From Theobroma cacao (lineage: Eukaryota > Streptophyta > Magnoliopsida > Malvales > Malvaceae), in assembly GCF_000208745.1 (NCBI RefSeq), contig NC_030859.1, positions 17,730,128 through 17,794,127 on the forward strand: DNA of 64,000 nt. Direction: 5' to 3'. The notes beneath the pieces are model-generated. The model was not told the origin of the DNA. It did not search any database and saw nothing but the letters and a program-made list of their open reading frames with translations. The translations under genes were made by a program, and so were the position numbers. Below are positions 34,709 to 48,640 of the stretch, piece after piece; the first letter of the stretch is position 1, and every line of letters begins with the position of its first letter.

Positions 34709-35099
34709 AATTTAAATAAGTTTTTATTTTTTTATTGTGTTCAATCAAACCCCTATACTTGTATTTTGAATTAAATAGGCACTTGTAACTAACGGTTCAT
34801 TAAGTACTGTTAGTTGAAACGTCACTTCTCATTTTTTATGTCCATGTGGCACTGATATGGCATTGATGTGTAGGTTGAAAAATATTATATAACTATATCA
34901 TCATGCTATATTAGTGCATGACATGTCATCATCCATGATAACATGTCAGCATACCAATATCATGTGGTATAAAATGATATATAAGAGCCTATTTGATTAA
35001 CAATAATTAGTTAATCATTACTTGTAAAAGCTTATTTGATTCAAAATAAAAAAAATAAAGATTTGATTGAACGTAATAAAAAAATAAATATTTATTTAA
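34709..35099. mobile_element. Fold-back MITE (MULE-like), copy 2
   Basis: Same element as at 750-1,140, with the same inverted arms (CAATCAAACCCCTATACTTG on the left, GATTTGATTGAACG on the right) and differing only in A/T run lengths near 35,080-35,100. Confidence 0.6.
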
Positions 35100-36144
35100 A
35101 ATTTTCTAAATAATTCATGAATTTTTTAATGCATTGTACCTAATTGATTCTATTATTCATCACCTGTTTTGCAAGTCATTATAAAATTTCTTAATGAAAT
35201 TCTTTGTTAAAAACATGTTAATGTCCCTAAGGCCTAAATAAGAGGTGTTCACAATAATACATATTTTGTTAAAAGGCTAGGTGGGCAATGGGGACTTTTA
35301 AGTTAATGCTACTCAATCTGCCTATGGAACTTTGAAGATTGAAGCCTTAGAATTTTTTACAAACTGGCAGATAACTCAACTACGCCACCACCGCAATTGC
35401 AACAAGCAATTCTCTAAAATGTCTGTGATTAGTGCAAATTTGTAAGGACAAGAATTCAGTGTAAAGGAGTATCCTTGATACCGTATGACAGAAACCCAAT
35501 ATTCCATAGAATATAATGAGTGTGAGTGATTTAACTTATCAGCAGCCACCTGAATTCTGTATGCTTATCATTCCAATAAGTTGGAGGGGAGAAGGAACAC
35601 CAAGAAAGTTGACAACAACTGAACCCAAATTGTATCTGTCTGTCTGCTATTTGATAACACGGGTGCATTTTATCTAGTAGCTTGGATGTGATTTTTGATT
35701 AGAAAATGAATGGAAGCATCAGATTCAAAAACAAAAGATGCAACTGAGATTCTTGGAACAATTTCTGCCATTTCCATGGCCTCAACTAGCACAGGGAAAA
35801 AAAAAAAAGGGTCAACCACTAGCACACCTTAGTGGAATCTGAATCAGACGTCAGCAATTCTACTATGTGTGTACTCACATGAAGCAAATTCCCAAACCAA
35901 AAAGATTGTTTCATTTGAGACCAAATTCTGAGAAACAAAGAAAAAGAGATTCTGGGATTCTCTCATTTTCATTCAGTACAAGGGTCCTTAACAGCATTAG
36001 CTTACAGCATTACTTTATAATACCGAAACATTAAAAAAAGAAGAAGGAAAAGCCCCATATATGACATATGTCTAACACCTTTTAAAAATGATAGAAACAA
36101 AATGGGGATGTAAAGACAAAAAACCCCATCCCTTAATGGTAGAA

Positions 36145-38209
36145 CTAAACTTTGAACGATGTTTGGTCTTGGTTGGCTTTCATGGGGGATTCTGGCACGG
36201 GCATGGCAATGGCAACTGCTGACAGCTTGTTTGCTTCTGCTAATTTTTTAAATTCAACTTCATTGGCTTCTATATCTTCAATTACTAGGATTGTGTTGCC
36301 ATTTGCTTGGATCTTAACTGGTTCAGGGATCTCTTCCTCATTGACCTCTTTCTCCTTGTTTTCCTTGTGCTTTCCCCAGAGGACTGAATAAAGCCCTATA
36401 ACTATCCAGATTGCTCCTATCACCCTGCAAATTAATCCACAAGGGGATTTGATTAATTCCTATGCGATTCATTAAAACCAAATCAATTCATGCAAGTGAT
36501 TCTTTTTTATTTTTATATGTTATAAGAAAAAAAAAAAGAGAAGTGATGCTTGATGAAATATTCAATTGTCAGTGGTTGTCACTCTATGAAATAGAAGTAC
36601 AAAATTGTATCTAATGATTAAGGATGGTACAAGTGGGGGATACAACAAATTAGAATAAGTGCAAAACCGGCTATACAAGGATATGTAAGAAAGGATACAT
36701 GCATGCATGCAGAAAAATGTAACAGTGAGTGAAGGAGAAATTAAAATTTACCCTCCAAGAAAAATCTTCTCTGCCAGGATGAAAGACCCCATGATTGCAA
36801 CTATGATCATCATCAGAGGGCTGAAAGCAGTGGCAAATACTGGACCTCTTTTCTTTATCACCATTCCTTGAACATAGTATGATATGCTTGATGTGACAAT
36901 TCCCTGTAAACATTAAAAAATTAGAATAGAGACAACACACAAAAGCCACTTTTTTTATATGTTTATATAGGACTAGAAACAGAGAGAACAGAGAACGAGG
37001 TTTATTACAGCATAGGCAGCAGCAAGGAGGTTCATGTCCCAGCCAATTTGCCAAGCTGAGGTCTTGCGCTCCATCACAAATGTCACAACAATAGCTTATA
37101 GAGTGCCCACAAAGCACACTAGTGATGTGAGAGAAAGATGATGATTCTTGTATGTCTTCAATGCTTTTGCCTGGTAATGATAACAATTAAACAGTGAAGT
37201 TAGTTAATTTGTTGGGGAGGAGGGTGGGGCGGTGTTCTTGTTTTCTAAAATTTTGCTGTTTAATTACCTGTAAGACAAAGAGGGAAGCCCAGGCGAGGGT
37301 GGCAATGATAAGGAGGATGGAGCCTTTGACCCAATCTTTGTCAGTAGTTCCAGCAGTGTCAGTGCCGGTCGACTGCCTAGGATGGATACTCTTAGTCCAA
37401 AACAATTCAACAATGGGTCCTTTATTTAATGTCATCAACATTGCCCCTGCCACTGTCACCAATGTTCCCACTATCTTTGCCTGACACCTCACTTTCTTTA
37501 CATCAATCTTCTCCATCCTATTCATTACCAAACCAAACAAAAATTAAATTTGAATCCGTTAGTCAGCCTTAACCAAATCTACTCTGCAAATATGAAAAAG
37601 AAAATCCTAGTTACTGATCATGATTCATGCGCATACCGGCACATAACAGCCATGACAAATGTCATTGCAGGAAGGATATTGCTCATAGCACATGAGAAAG
37701 TTGGAGATGTATATTTCAACCCAGCAAGTAGAAGTTCTGATCAATCACCGGCCTGTGTTTTTTTTTATCAGGAAACAATAACTTTGCTTTACTTTAAGAT
37801 TCCAGTGCAAAATCAATGCATTTGAAAGAAAAGGGTTTCAGCTAAAAACTAACCCCAGAAGAGCCAGAATGAATATTTGCATGAAAACTGGGAATGTTAT
37901 CTTTGATTGCCCTCTCCTGAAATGTTAAAACATAGTTACATTCAGCATATATGTATTTCTTGTGTGAGCTGATCATGTTGCTATCTACATATTTCAATGT
38001 TCTTCAAACCTTTCGAAAATCAAAGCAAAGGGAGCTATGACTGCAGTTGCAAAAGCATGCCGGTAGACCACCAGGACATAGTGGCTCATGCCTCTGTTAA
38101 GTGAAACTTTGGTGATAATATTCATGCCCGCATAGCCGAACTGCAATGAAATCATTGCAAAGTAAGGTTTGGAGCTCTCCAGGAAGCTACCACATCTCAA
38201 CTTCTCCAT
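36145..38209 (-). pseudogene. WAT1-related (MtN21/EamA) transporter, copy 2, disabled
   Basis: This is the duplicate of 2,189-4,252. Exons lie at 38010-38209, 37854-37916, 37637-37752, 37268-37517, 37009-37170, 36752-36903 and 36145-36424. Every exon I compared translates identically to copy 1, and both lesions are shared: the missing base near 37,720 in exon 3 and the TAA at 37,096-37,098 in exon 5. The only change inside the gene span that I noticed is one extra T in the intron near 37,765. The shared lesions mean that the gene was already broken before the duplication, or that one copy overwrote the other. Confidence 0.85.
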
Positions 38210-38371
38210 TTTTCTTAACTATTTGGGAGAAATTTGATGGAAAATTCGGAAAAGAGAGAGTTTCAGTTCTGAGAAGAAAGAGATCTAGAGGAAAAGAGAG
38301 AGGAAGAATTGAACACCCTGAGAACAAGTGTTTGTGTTTCTCCCTAAAGGAGAAGGCGAGGAAGGGACACA

Positions 38372-38383
38372 TATTTATATTGG
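38372..38383 (-). promoter_or_regulatory. TATA/CCAAT promoter of the WAT1-type gene, copy 2
   Basis: Same CCAATATAAATATG arrangement as in copy 1, about 165 bases upstream of the ATG at 38,209. Retained unchanged. Confidence 0.45.
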
Positions 38384-38952
38384 TTTGGAGTGAACTGTCC
38401 ATGTCTCAGGCATGTGGGTGCATCTGTCAATATGTTACTTTACTATACGAAAATTTATCTGGAAAAAGCTAGGTAAGGGAAAATATTACAAAGTTTTTAA
38501 ACTCCTACCATATGATAAAACATCTTTTACTCTACACTATTCTATCAAAGACCTCTTTCAGTCCCTTACTCTCAACTGCAGCAAATCAAATCATTCTATT
38601 AGCCAAGTTTAGCAAGCCTATATACTTTCCTAATTACTGCTTTCATCACAATTTTTTATCTTTAGAATTAAATTTTACAAATAAATTTCATTTGTAGACT
38701 ACTTAGGAATATTTCATTTTTATTGTTTACCTCATCCGCATTTTTTTTAAAATTTTTTTTCTCAAATTCGACATTCTCTCAATAAATTCTTGAATATTAA
38801 TGAAGTTTTATCACGTCAATGTCACGCATATTAATATAAAAATTTTACATAAAAACGACAATTAAGTATTTTAAAAAAGTCATAAATAAAATATAATTAT
38901 TGAATATTATATCATTGATAAATGATTATAAATTATTCAACTCTTAATGATG
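38384..38952. other. Upstream flank of the WAT1-type copy 2
   Basis: AT-rich DNA matching 4,427-4,994 of copy 1, with about ten substitutions and small indels in the right half. No gene. It ends in GATG followed by TATAT, the insertion target of the solo LTR. Confidence 0.5.
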
Positions 38953-38957
38953 TATAT

Positions 38958-41900
38958 TGTCACGACCCGAAACTCTCCATCGGGCCCGTAACAACCGTCG
39001 CGAGGCCTCGACAGACATTCTTCACCCTGAATGCCGATCGAAACCCCGCAAAGCTCTCGTATCAGCTTTCGCACTTTCCCGGTAAGCAATAGTTATCAAA
39101 TATCAAAATTTAAGGGATTACAAATTATTTCCAAATCAGAACATAATATTTTGTTTTCTAGCTCACATAGGCATTTTCGTCATTTCATTTTTTTTTTGAA
39201 AATCTCAAAACTTGCTAAAAATGTAGTCGGTAAATAGAAAATATATATTTAATGATTTAAAAACAAATTAAGTATCTAAAACGTTCATTTGAAGTGAAAA
39301 TTTGACCATTTGAATATAATAAAAATATTCAATAAAATAAACTATTTTCTTGTAAAATAATTTTCATAAAACTATCGGTACATAATTTTTATAGCGTAAA
39401 AGTTAATTATATTCATATATACTATAAAGCAAATAACAAAAGCATAAAATTTCTTTTACAGTGACACGTGGGCCCACCTCTAACCAAAATGCATCGGAAG
39501 CTGGAAACCTACAGCTTTTACCGATTCGAGTCCAAATGAAAGTCCTTGTCAAAGTCAGCTAACTATGGAATTCCCCAAGCTTGAAATGTGAGGAAATGAG
39601 GGTGGTGAGATTATAAAATCCCAGTGAGTAAACAGATACCATCTAAACTATCTAAAGTCGAGTAAATGGAGACAATTAAAATAAATCATCATACTGTAAT
39701 TTCATTACCTTTCAACTCATTTCAACCAAATAAAATCAATCCATAAAAATCGAGTAATCAACTTGGCTTATGAATTTCTTAAAACTTTGGCTCGTGCCAA
39801 AACTCATACTCGATGATACCTTGCGCAAGGCATCCAATCGAGTCCGCCAAAGCTGTTAAAATTTTGTATACACGTAAAACATATCTTTAGTTTGAAAAAC
39901 ACAACCATTTCTTGGCGTTGGTTGAGTTCTCCTTCACGTGGTGGTTTAGCGTGAAGTGAACCCTAAGCTTTACCCTAAGAGATACCCTACGCGCCTCTCC
40001 GTTCGAGGTAACAATATAATGGAGTTTGCCGTGCCCCTCTAATAGGCTGGTCCACGGAACCCCCTCTGCGGTGAATAATTAATATATACTCCACCAATCA
40101 ATAAAATTCATTCTAGCATGACATTGCAATTTATTGCAACCTAGCCTCTCAAGACTGAATACTCAATACAAATAATTCTAACACCAAAATCAGTTTAGCC
40201 ATTCATGCTCATTTATTGTCATAAGCCATTCAATTCAAAACCATAAATTTACAACACAAGCAAGCAGTCTCCAATTACTCTATTTTCAAAACCAGTATTC
40301 GATTTTTCAGAAAATTTATAAAATCATTTTATAAAATCGCAATTTCTCTTAAAACATAGCAATTTACCATTTAAACCCATTTTTCATAAAATCATACAAT
40401 TATATAAAACTACTCTAGATAATTAAGACGATAGTAAGTTTACTCACTGTTCTAGGAGTCGATGTACTCCTAATCCCAGTCTCCAAGCACAATTTCTGTA
40501 CTTTTACCAATGTACTTTGCTCACCACCTATCCACAATGTACAATACATAATTCATCACATCAATGCTTGACTATTATAAAATCAATTCAGGCTCGATAT
40601 ATATGCATGATATGATATACAACTTATCAGACTACCGTTTAAATGCGGTGCTGACCTAATTCGGTCTATTATCTCCAATTTAACTCCAAATCAATTCTTC
40701 TCACTTTCTACACTCCAATTATACCTAAATTACGTTAATGACTGTGAATAAGATTCAATTTATCAGTTTCGGTAGCAAATTATGAAAATACCCCTAGTGG
40801 GTAAAAATTCGTATTTTTGCTCTGAAAATTCCCGTTATTTTTCTAAGCTCATAATTCATCATTTCTTAACCAATTCTCCTAGAATGAAAATCAAATTCAT
40901 CCTCACTCAACACATGGTAAATTCGACCATTAAGGGTTGTGGGAGAAAATAAATTCTTTTCTTGTTGTTTTGTTTCTAAATATGCTAAACTAACTTAAAA
41001 CACTAACATAACTTAAAATCAAATTAATCTAACAATTTTCTCTCTCTTAACCCATTTTTCAGAATTGAATTCATTATAATAACTCAATATTCAACCATAG
41101 AAATCAAGAACAAAAGCATGGGTAAGCTAGGTATCAAGGAGAACTAAAGAAATTCTAACTTACCTAGCTTGTTTCCTTGATTTCTTCACTNTCAGCCATG
41201 AATTCACCATGAAAACATGAAATTTAATCATGGAAAATAAGGAGAAATGCATGGGAAAGGTAGATCACAAGTCAAAATCAAGAAATTTTACCTTTATTGC
41301 TTGATTCCTTGAAATCTCACACTTTTTCTTCAATTTTCCCACCTGGGTTTTCTGTTTTTCCTTTCCTCTCTTTGTTCTTACTATGGCCAGCCACATGAAG
41401 AGAAAATAGGCTGATTTTTGCTGATTTTAAAGCTAAAAAAATAAATGGATATTAACTTGACACGTGTCACCATTTCATTGGCCCATTTTTATTTCTTAAC
41501 TATTAAGCTTTCTCTCTCCACCATATAAATCCCTTCAATTATCCGTGATAAAATTGGATAAAATCCATGTGCTGGACAAGTGTCGGGTGTGTAAAATTAC
41601 AATTTTGCCCCTAGAATCACAAAATTACCATTTTAATCCTAGAATGGTAAAATTACCATTTTACCCTTATGCTCCGAAATATACCAAAATTATAATTTTT
41701 TTTCACTTCTCAACCTCAAATCATACTCCAATACTCAAATCATACTCCAATAAGTCAAATGGCAAAAAATCTTTTCTAAAAATTCTCATTTTGTCCCCAA
41801 GTGGCTAATGATCATTTTACCCCTAGATAGCGAAATTTCGGTTTGACTCCAAATTGATCTTGAAACTCATCACCATATTAAACTATTTTGGGACTTTAAA

Positions 41901-42237
41901 ATTCTTAACTTCATTGTGAATTCTCTATTTGATCTAGTTCGAGCTTAAATCAACTTTGTTGTACATCTAGGTACAATATCGACTGTTTTGTAAATTTTTC
42001 GAGACTCTCTTAGTACCCAAAATACATTATTATGCCTCACTTGACTTCCAAATCGCCTTTTATCTCTCAAATTCTCCTCCGATAAAATTATTATTATTTT
42101 ATTATTATTTCTCACTTGCGAAATATTTTATCCCAAACTACTCCTTTCGTCTTTTATTACTTCTAAAAATTTTAATTGACCTCAATTTTCATTCGATCAA
42201 CTTTATTTATCACCATATCAAAATATGAGGTATTTCA
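38958..42237 (+). mobile_element. Solo LTR, 3.28 kb, of a long-LTR retrotransposon
   Basis: An insertion unique to copy 2. It begins TGTCACGACCCGAAACTC and ends GAGGTATTTCA, with canonical TG...CA termini. It is flanked by TATAT at 38953-38957 and 42238-42242, and copy 1 has a single TATAT at the empty site (4995-4999). No part of the start recurs inside and there is no gag or pol, so this is one LTR left after LTR-LTR recombination. The size suggests a gypsy-type element with very long LTRs. Orientation follows TGTCACGACC as the left end. A single N lies at 41,192. Confidence 0.85.
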
Positions 42238-42242
42238 TATAT

Positions 42243-44450
42243 GACATACCAAATAATTGAATCAATAGTTGACGTGTGGGGCAGGATTTGATGCGGTGAC
42301 ATAAAACCGAGTGAGTTCATGGAAAGTTATTCTTTATGATTATCCATATTATATGCTATGCTCAATATGCAAGAGAAATAGAGGGTTTGGCATTTTAATT
42401 ATATATAAAATTATTAATTAATTTGTATTTTTTTCTAAAAGCAAGAAAGAGAGGTGGATAACACGTGGCAAATAGTGGTGGGGTATCTGAGTCACTTTCT
42501 GCATGGTTTAGTGTAGGTGAGGTAAGCTTAAAGTGACACTCTATAGCTATATTATATCATACTTTTTTGTTTATTTGTATTTTGAGAGAGAGAGAATCAT
42601 GATCTTGAAATTAGGCAAAACATATATTCTAGCATCTCTTACATTCTCTATAGTGTTGATTATTCACCCAACATGGCGTCTAGATGTTGTGGAACAAGCA
42701 TTGTTTTAGTGGGTTAAAAAGATTTGGTAAAACTCTGCCGTGCATAAATTTTCAATTAATCATCTACACACTCCAATTTATCCAAATCTTTTAACAAAAT
42801 AATATGTCTAATTTAATTAATTATTTGATCAATCACGTCTAGACAAAAACCATTAATAATGACTCCTTTTCATATCGAGCGGTCAAATTTTTTGACTCGT
42901 ACATTGTTTTCTCGTAGCATCTGAATTTTTGATGTAAAATATATCTTGATTACAAAGTATAAAGAAAAGAAGATACTTTCTTTGAACTTGACATTAGAAT
43001 CTCTCGATTTCTTTCACTCATGCTGACATTTTATATTAAAAAAAAAGAAATTGTAGAGCTATATTTTCTAAATTTAATAATCGAATTTTTCATCTTAAAA
43101 GCTTATGCCTAAATTCATATTTTAAAATTTTTGACAAAAAATATTTTAGTTAAATATAAGTTAATGTTTCTTAACTCTTAATTAATTCAATCATTGAACA
43201 TTACATGTTGATATATCGTAACAAATAAAAAGACTTTAGATTTTGCGAATGGAAGAAGATTGAGTAATAATGAAGAAAATCTTTTTTTTTTTATCTTAAG
43301 AATTATGAAGGATTTTATTCCAAATAAAGATTGGGGGAAGAAAGAGTGATGTGTGGGGGTAGGGGAAAAGACAAAGAACAAAGAGGGGGGCCTAAAAGAG
43401 TGAAGGGAAAAAAAAAAAGGAAAGGAGTTTGTGTAGAAGACGGGACCTCTAGCGATTTGGATAATTTGTAGTTGAAACTGACTCGGCGCAAGAGTGAAGC
43501 AGCAATAACCATCCTCTTTCTCACGCCTACACCATGTCTTGTCTTTAGATTATTTTTTCTAGCTTTGTCTCAGCTGTTCGCTACGTGCTCTTTGACCCTT
43601 TGTCCCAATACCCAACACAATTAGTTTCCTAACACTGTAGCTAGACATGGAGTCACCGTTCCAAGTTACAAAGATTATAGCCTAGGTACTTTCTGTTTTA
43701 TTGATGCCCTACGAGAGGATTTATTAATGAATTTTTTTCCCTATATGTGACTGTTAATAGGCTTGTGTTACGTGCTCATGCGATTTTAAACTTTGAAAAT
43801 AAAATTTAAGTAAACATAAAAAAAGAAATTTATATTTTTTAAATTTAAACCTAAACTCGTGTAGTCTTAAATTTTAAAAATAAATATTAAATAAACTTAA
43901 AAACTCAAAAAAGCAAAAACACAAACAAGGAAGAAATGAGAAAACTTTTTCAACATTTAAGATGGTACAAGATTAGGCTTAAGTTCCGAAACATAAAAAT
44001 TGAGCTACACTAAGGGATGGACCCCATGACTTCACAAGTTCAGCCTCCTTTTCACAATACTTTGGGGATTTTTCTTTATTGATAAATAATCTATAGATTT
44101 CCTTTGCTACTTGACTGATTGCAGCTTTTATAAAAGGAGGTTGGAGTTGCTTGGTTGAGGGGATTCCACTAATGTCCCTCTTGATCTGCCGCTAATGGCA
44201 TTGGCATATGGAGCTAGGAAAATGCTCGACCTAGAGATTCCATGAAATAGGCAGTTAATTATTATTTTCCATGACAAAATTACTAATTGTATTGCATAGT
44301 TAGAGATTGATATCGGATCCGTGAGTATGAATTTAAACACCCCCCTTTTGAAAACTTTGGCTTCAATATTCTTAATAAATTTGAAATTAAATTTAAATTT
44401 AGATTGCCACTTGACTTCAACGTGAACATAACAAGGGATGAACAAAGCCA
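42243..44450. other. Intergenic DNA of copy 2
   Basis: Counterpart of 5,000-7,241. It holds the same G-box-like ACACGTGGCA near 42,460 and GA run near 42,585. At about 42,695-42,727 it reads CATTGTTTTAGTGGG... where copy 1 has a different sequence of about 40 bases. No gene recognised. Confidence 0.45.
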
Positions 44451-44608
44451 GTTGTCATTAGGAGTGTGCAGCGGTCAGTTGCAATTGAGCAACCGACCGC
44501 AGCCGTCAATTGTTGCAACTCACAGTTTGGCTCGACGGGTTGCAACGATCGGCCTCGTTGGTCGATCGGTTCGATCATCAGAGGGGATGAACTGATCAAG
44601 AAACTGAT

Positions 44609-45070
44609 CAATTAAAATTATTGGTAATATGCTAGAATTAATGTTAAGAATTATGTTTGGAAATTTTGTTGAGAATTATTGTTTGGATTTTCAATTAAAA
44701 TGATTGGCAATATGCTTGAATTAAACATTAAGAATTATGTTTGGGAATTATGTTGAGAATTATTGTTTGGATTTTCAATTAAAATGATTAGCAATATGCT
44801 AGAATTAAACATTAAGAATTATGTTTGGGAATTAGGTTGAGAATTATTGTTTGGATTTTCAATTAAAATGATTGGTAATATGCTAGAATTAACATTATAT
44901 TTAGGAATTAATGTTTAGAATTATTGTTTGAATTTTCAATTAAAATAATTGGCAATATGTTAGAATTAAACATTAAGAATTATGTTTGAGAATTAATGTT
45001 TAGAATTATTATTTGGATTTTCAATTACAATGATTGGCAATATGCTAGAATTAATGATTGGAATTAATAT
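44609..45070 (+). repeat. 84-bp subterminal tandem repeats in the hAT element, copy 2
   Basis: Same six-unit array as 7,400-7,885. The fourth unit has lost about 15-20 bases after GCTAGAATTAACATTA, so the period is broken there. Confidence 0.8.
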
Positions 45071-45090
45071 TTGGGTATTTTTTTTTGTAG

Positions 45091-47358
45091 ATGTCAACTA
45101 ATGAGGAAACAAATTTGGCAACTAGTGAGACACCAATATCAACATCAACATTTACATCCCATGTTACTGCTAGTTCTATTGAAGCCAACAAAACATGTGA
45201 GGTTGTAAGCAAAATGTGGAAGTAAAGGGAACCACCTCAATCTACATCGGTTGTGCGAGATCACTTCACTAAATGTGTTGATTAGAAAGATAATAAGACG
45301 ACTAAATGTTCTCATTGTGGTAAAGAATTTTTGTTGATATAAAAAAATGAAACATCTTCATTGAATAATCATATTAAAGTTTGTCCGAAGTTGAAATTGG
45401 TTCATGATAGTGAGGAGAACAAGTAAATGGAATTAGTTTTTAGTTTGAGAGGAGATGAGCTAGGTAGTTGGAAGTTTGATCAAGAGACAATTAGGAGAAG
45501 TTTAGCTGAGATGATCATTTTGGATAAATTGCCTTTTAAGTTTGTGGAAAATCAAGGATATAGGAAACAGATAAACAAAGTATGTCATAGATTTCGTATA
45601 CCATCACAATAGATTATTGCTAGGAATTGTTATAAAATTTATATTAATAAAAAAAACTCAGATGAGAAGATTGTTAAGATCATGTCCTGGTAGAATGCGT
45701 CTCACCACTGACACGTGGACTTCAATACAAAGAATTAATTATATGTGTTTAACTGTCCATTTTATTGATAATGATTGGAAGTTGTAAAAAAAGATTTTGA
45801 ACTTTTGTCCCATTACTAGTCAAAAAGATGAGTCCATTGGCCAAGCAATTAGTAAATGTTTGCTTGATTAGGGGATCCAAAAGATTTTGCTATCACTGTT
45901 GATAATTCTAGTTTAAATGATGTTGTAATAGGACATTTGAAGAAAAAATTTAATGTTGCTAGAACTAGTATTTTAGGAGGTAGATTTTTTCATGTGAGAT
46001 GCATTGCTCATATTGTAATCTTATGGTGTTTGATAGATTGAAGAATATCAATAACTCAATAGCTCGTGTTAGAGATGCAATGAGATATGTTAGACAATCC
46101 CTTGCTAGATTAGCCAAGTTTAAGGAGTGTGCTACTAGTGTGGTAGTTGAGAGCAAGTGTTTATTGTGTTTGGATGTGAGCACTAGATGGAATTCTATTT
46201 TTTTGATGTAGGGTGCAACTTTGAAATTTCAAAGGGCTTTTGCATCATTTGAGTTGTGTGAAAATGGCTACATACATGAGCTAATAAGGTTGGGAGATAG
46301 CATGCTCGATGATAGAGATTGAGCAAATATGAGGAGGATTTCTCATTTTTTGAGAGAATTTTATCATTTGACCTTGAGTGTTTCAGGCACATCTTAACAA
46401 CTGCTAATTCTTTCCTAGATTCCATTTTTAATGTGTATACCACTTTGATTGAATGGCAAAATGGTGATGATGTTGATTTATGGTCTATGCCAATTAAAAT
46501 GAAAGAGAAATTTGACAAGTATTGGGGGAATGAGGACAAAATGAATTTAGTGTTGTTCATTGCCATTACACTTGATCTGAGGAAAAAGCTTTCTTATGTT
46601 GAATTCACTTTGCTAGAAATGTATCTTCCCACACAAGCTTCAATGATGTTTTTTTGGGTGACACAAACAATGGATGAGTTGTTCGTTGTTATAGAAATAT
46701 GTCACAACCTCTATCTCATGTTGGTTAAAGAGGTTAAGAGTGTCCAACATCCATGGGACAAGGCACTAGTGATATTTGTAGTGATAGCGTTGCTTCAATT
46801 TTGATTGGCAATGACATAGAATGTACTAAAAAAAGATTGGATAGGTTCAAGAAGCACCGGTTAAACACTTGGCCAAAAAAGCTGAAAACGAAATTGGAGA
46901 AATATTTATTTGAGCCTGTGGATGATGAGGGTTTCAATGATGATGAGTTTGATGTTCTCATGTGGTAGAAACTCAATCAATTTAGGTTTTCTATGCTTGT
47001 CGCTATTGCTCGTGATGTTTTGACTGTTCCCATATCAACAGTTGCTTCAGAGTCCACTTTTAGTACTGGTGGACTTGTGCTTGATGCATATAGGAGTTCT
47101 TTGACTCCTAAGGTAGTGCAAGCACTTATTTGTGCTCAAGATTAGTTACATGGATTGGCATGTGGTGATTCAGATTTGATTAAGGATGATTTGGACGAGC
47201 TCGATAAACTTGATTCTGGTAATTATTTTATAATTTTATTTGTAATTTAATTTATTAGATTTGTTAAAGATCAATTTACCATATTTGTTATTTTATTTTT
47301 AGATTTGGCTAATATTGCATTGGAGACAATAGCTGAGTTTGAGCCTGAGTCAGACTAA
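45091..47358 (+). pseudogene. hAT transposase relic, copy 2
   Basis: ATG at 45,091 follows the TTTTTTGTAG acceptor, and the frame ends EFEPESD with TAA at 47,356-47,358. It has the BED finger, LDVSTRWNS, KFDKYWGNEDKMNLV and VASESTFSTGGLVLDAYRSS, the last closer to the family pattern than copy 1. Some stops seen in copy 1 are absent (for example after STSVV and in MIILDKLPF), but others are shared, as is the frameshift in the CIAHIV region. An extra TAG occurs at LMW near 46,966. Not functional. Confidence 0.8.
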
Positions 47359-48205
47359 CGTGTTATTTCCATTAGCTATTTGCACTTTTCAAGTAATGTT
47401 ATCATTAGGTACTATGCAATATTTACATTAGATTTATAATTCATTTAGGTTATCTTACCACAATAATATACACTATTTATATATTTGTTTTTAACCTTTT
47501 TAGGAGCATGTTTTGCAAAATTGTTGAATTGGAGTTGGAGGTTCATCTTTTAAAATTTAGTGATTTATGTTATGAAACTTTGAGTTATGTAACTTCTAAT
47601 CCAAAATTAAAATCATGAAGGATATCTCTTCTTTGTTTATTTATTGTATGATGATTAATGATGATTTCTTTGTGATCATATTTAATTAATTGACTTAAAC
47701 TTATAAAACTTTTGAAACTAATGTTTATTTATTATATAAAGATTAATGTTTATTTATTGAATGAAGATTAATATTATTAACCACTTGAAAGAAATAAATA
47801 GCTCCAAATGATTACATATAAATAAATGGACCCAGAGTGGCAATTTATAAGGGGTTTTGTAAAAAAGCTTAAGTCAAACAAAAAAAAATGCCATTTACAA
47901 AGGGTAACACAAAAAAAAGCTCAAGTCAGCCCATTTCAAAAACTGACTTAAAATCGACCGAACTAAGGTCAGTTTTAACCAACCGAAACTAAGTTCTTGC
48001 ATGGTTTGGTTAGGTTGGTTTATAGAACAAATTTCTTAGTTGATTTTTATCAAAACCAAATAAAAAATTGACTAAACCGAACCAAGCTCACCCCTAGTTG
48101 TCTCGTAGTTTTTACTAGTTTTACAAATTTGTATTTCTAATTAATTGATGTTTTGCATAATATTTACATCATTTTGCTCAAAATTCAAATATTGAGGACA
48201 TATAG

Positions 48206-48534
48206 TCAATAAATGATATCACTTGGGTTAAGGTTTTGACTAAAAAGATCTTGATATTGAGTTATAATATCTTCTCTTATTAACAAGGAAAAAAGGAAAA
48301 CTAAAAATAATTTCTCATCTATTCTATTAGTTTTTCTTTTTAAATTTTTTAATATATATATGAAATCAAAGATTGCATGTAAGATTTTTAAAAGGGTATT
48401 TTTTAAAGTTTTTCTTTCAGTAAATGTCAATAGCACGTGGTTTCCCCTCATTGGTCTTAGTTGCCCACTTACCTCTTCAGTGGAGAGTCTTGAAAGTAGT
48501 TTTGATATGGAGATTGTTTGCCTAAGCTTGCTAA
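48206..48534 (-). pseudogene. RRM-type LINE ORF1 remnant, copy 2
   Basis: Counterpart of 11,025-11,353: SKLRQTISISKLLSRLSTEE, GQLRPMRGNHVLLTFTERKT. It ends where the Copia-1 LTR begins (48,535). Its N-terminal half was not carried into copy 2. Confidence 0.5.
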
Positions 48535-48640
48535 TGTTACAACTAATACAAGCTTGATTAGTACATGTGAACAAAACTTTGATATCATGTTTCCTTTTGC
48601 TTCGTTGTACTGGTTGTTTTGATGCACCTTTGTTTAAGTT
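48535..48640 (+). mobile_element. Copia-1 5' LTR fragment, copy 2
   Basis: TGTTACAACTAATACAAGCTTG onwards, matching 11,354-11,460, then cut by the LINE-2 poly(T). The rest of the Copia element is absent because the duplication ends inside the LINE. Confidence 0.8.

Larger units (their letters stand above)
44459..48096 (+). mobile_element. hAT DNA transposon, copy 2 (complete, inactive)
   Basis: Duplicate of 7,250-10,915. Ends are TAGGAGTGTGCAGCGG and GCTCACCCCTA, the right terminus being closer to the family-type TAGGGGTGAGC than in copy 1. The same flanking 8-mers GTTGTCAT (44451-44458) and GTTGTCTC (48097-48104) are present, so the element was copied with its flanks rather than transposed. 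Confidence 0.8.

Noticed and set aside
38958..42237. Interpretation of the copy-2 insertion as a LARD or TRIM element
   Set aside because: No internal direct repeat of the TGTCACGACC terminus and no primer-binding or polypurine site were seen, so one solo LTR is simpler.
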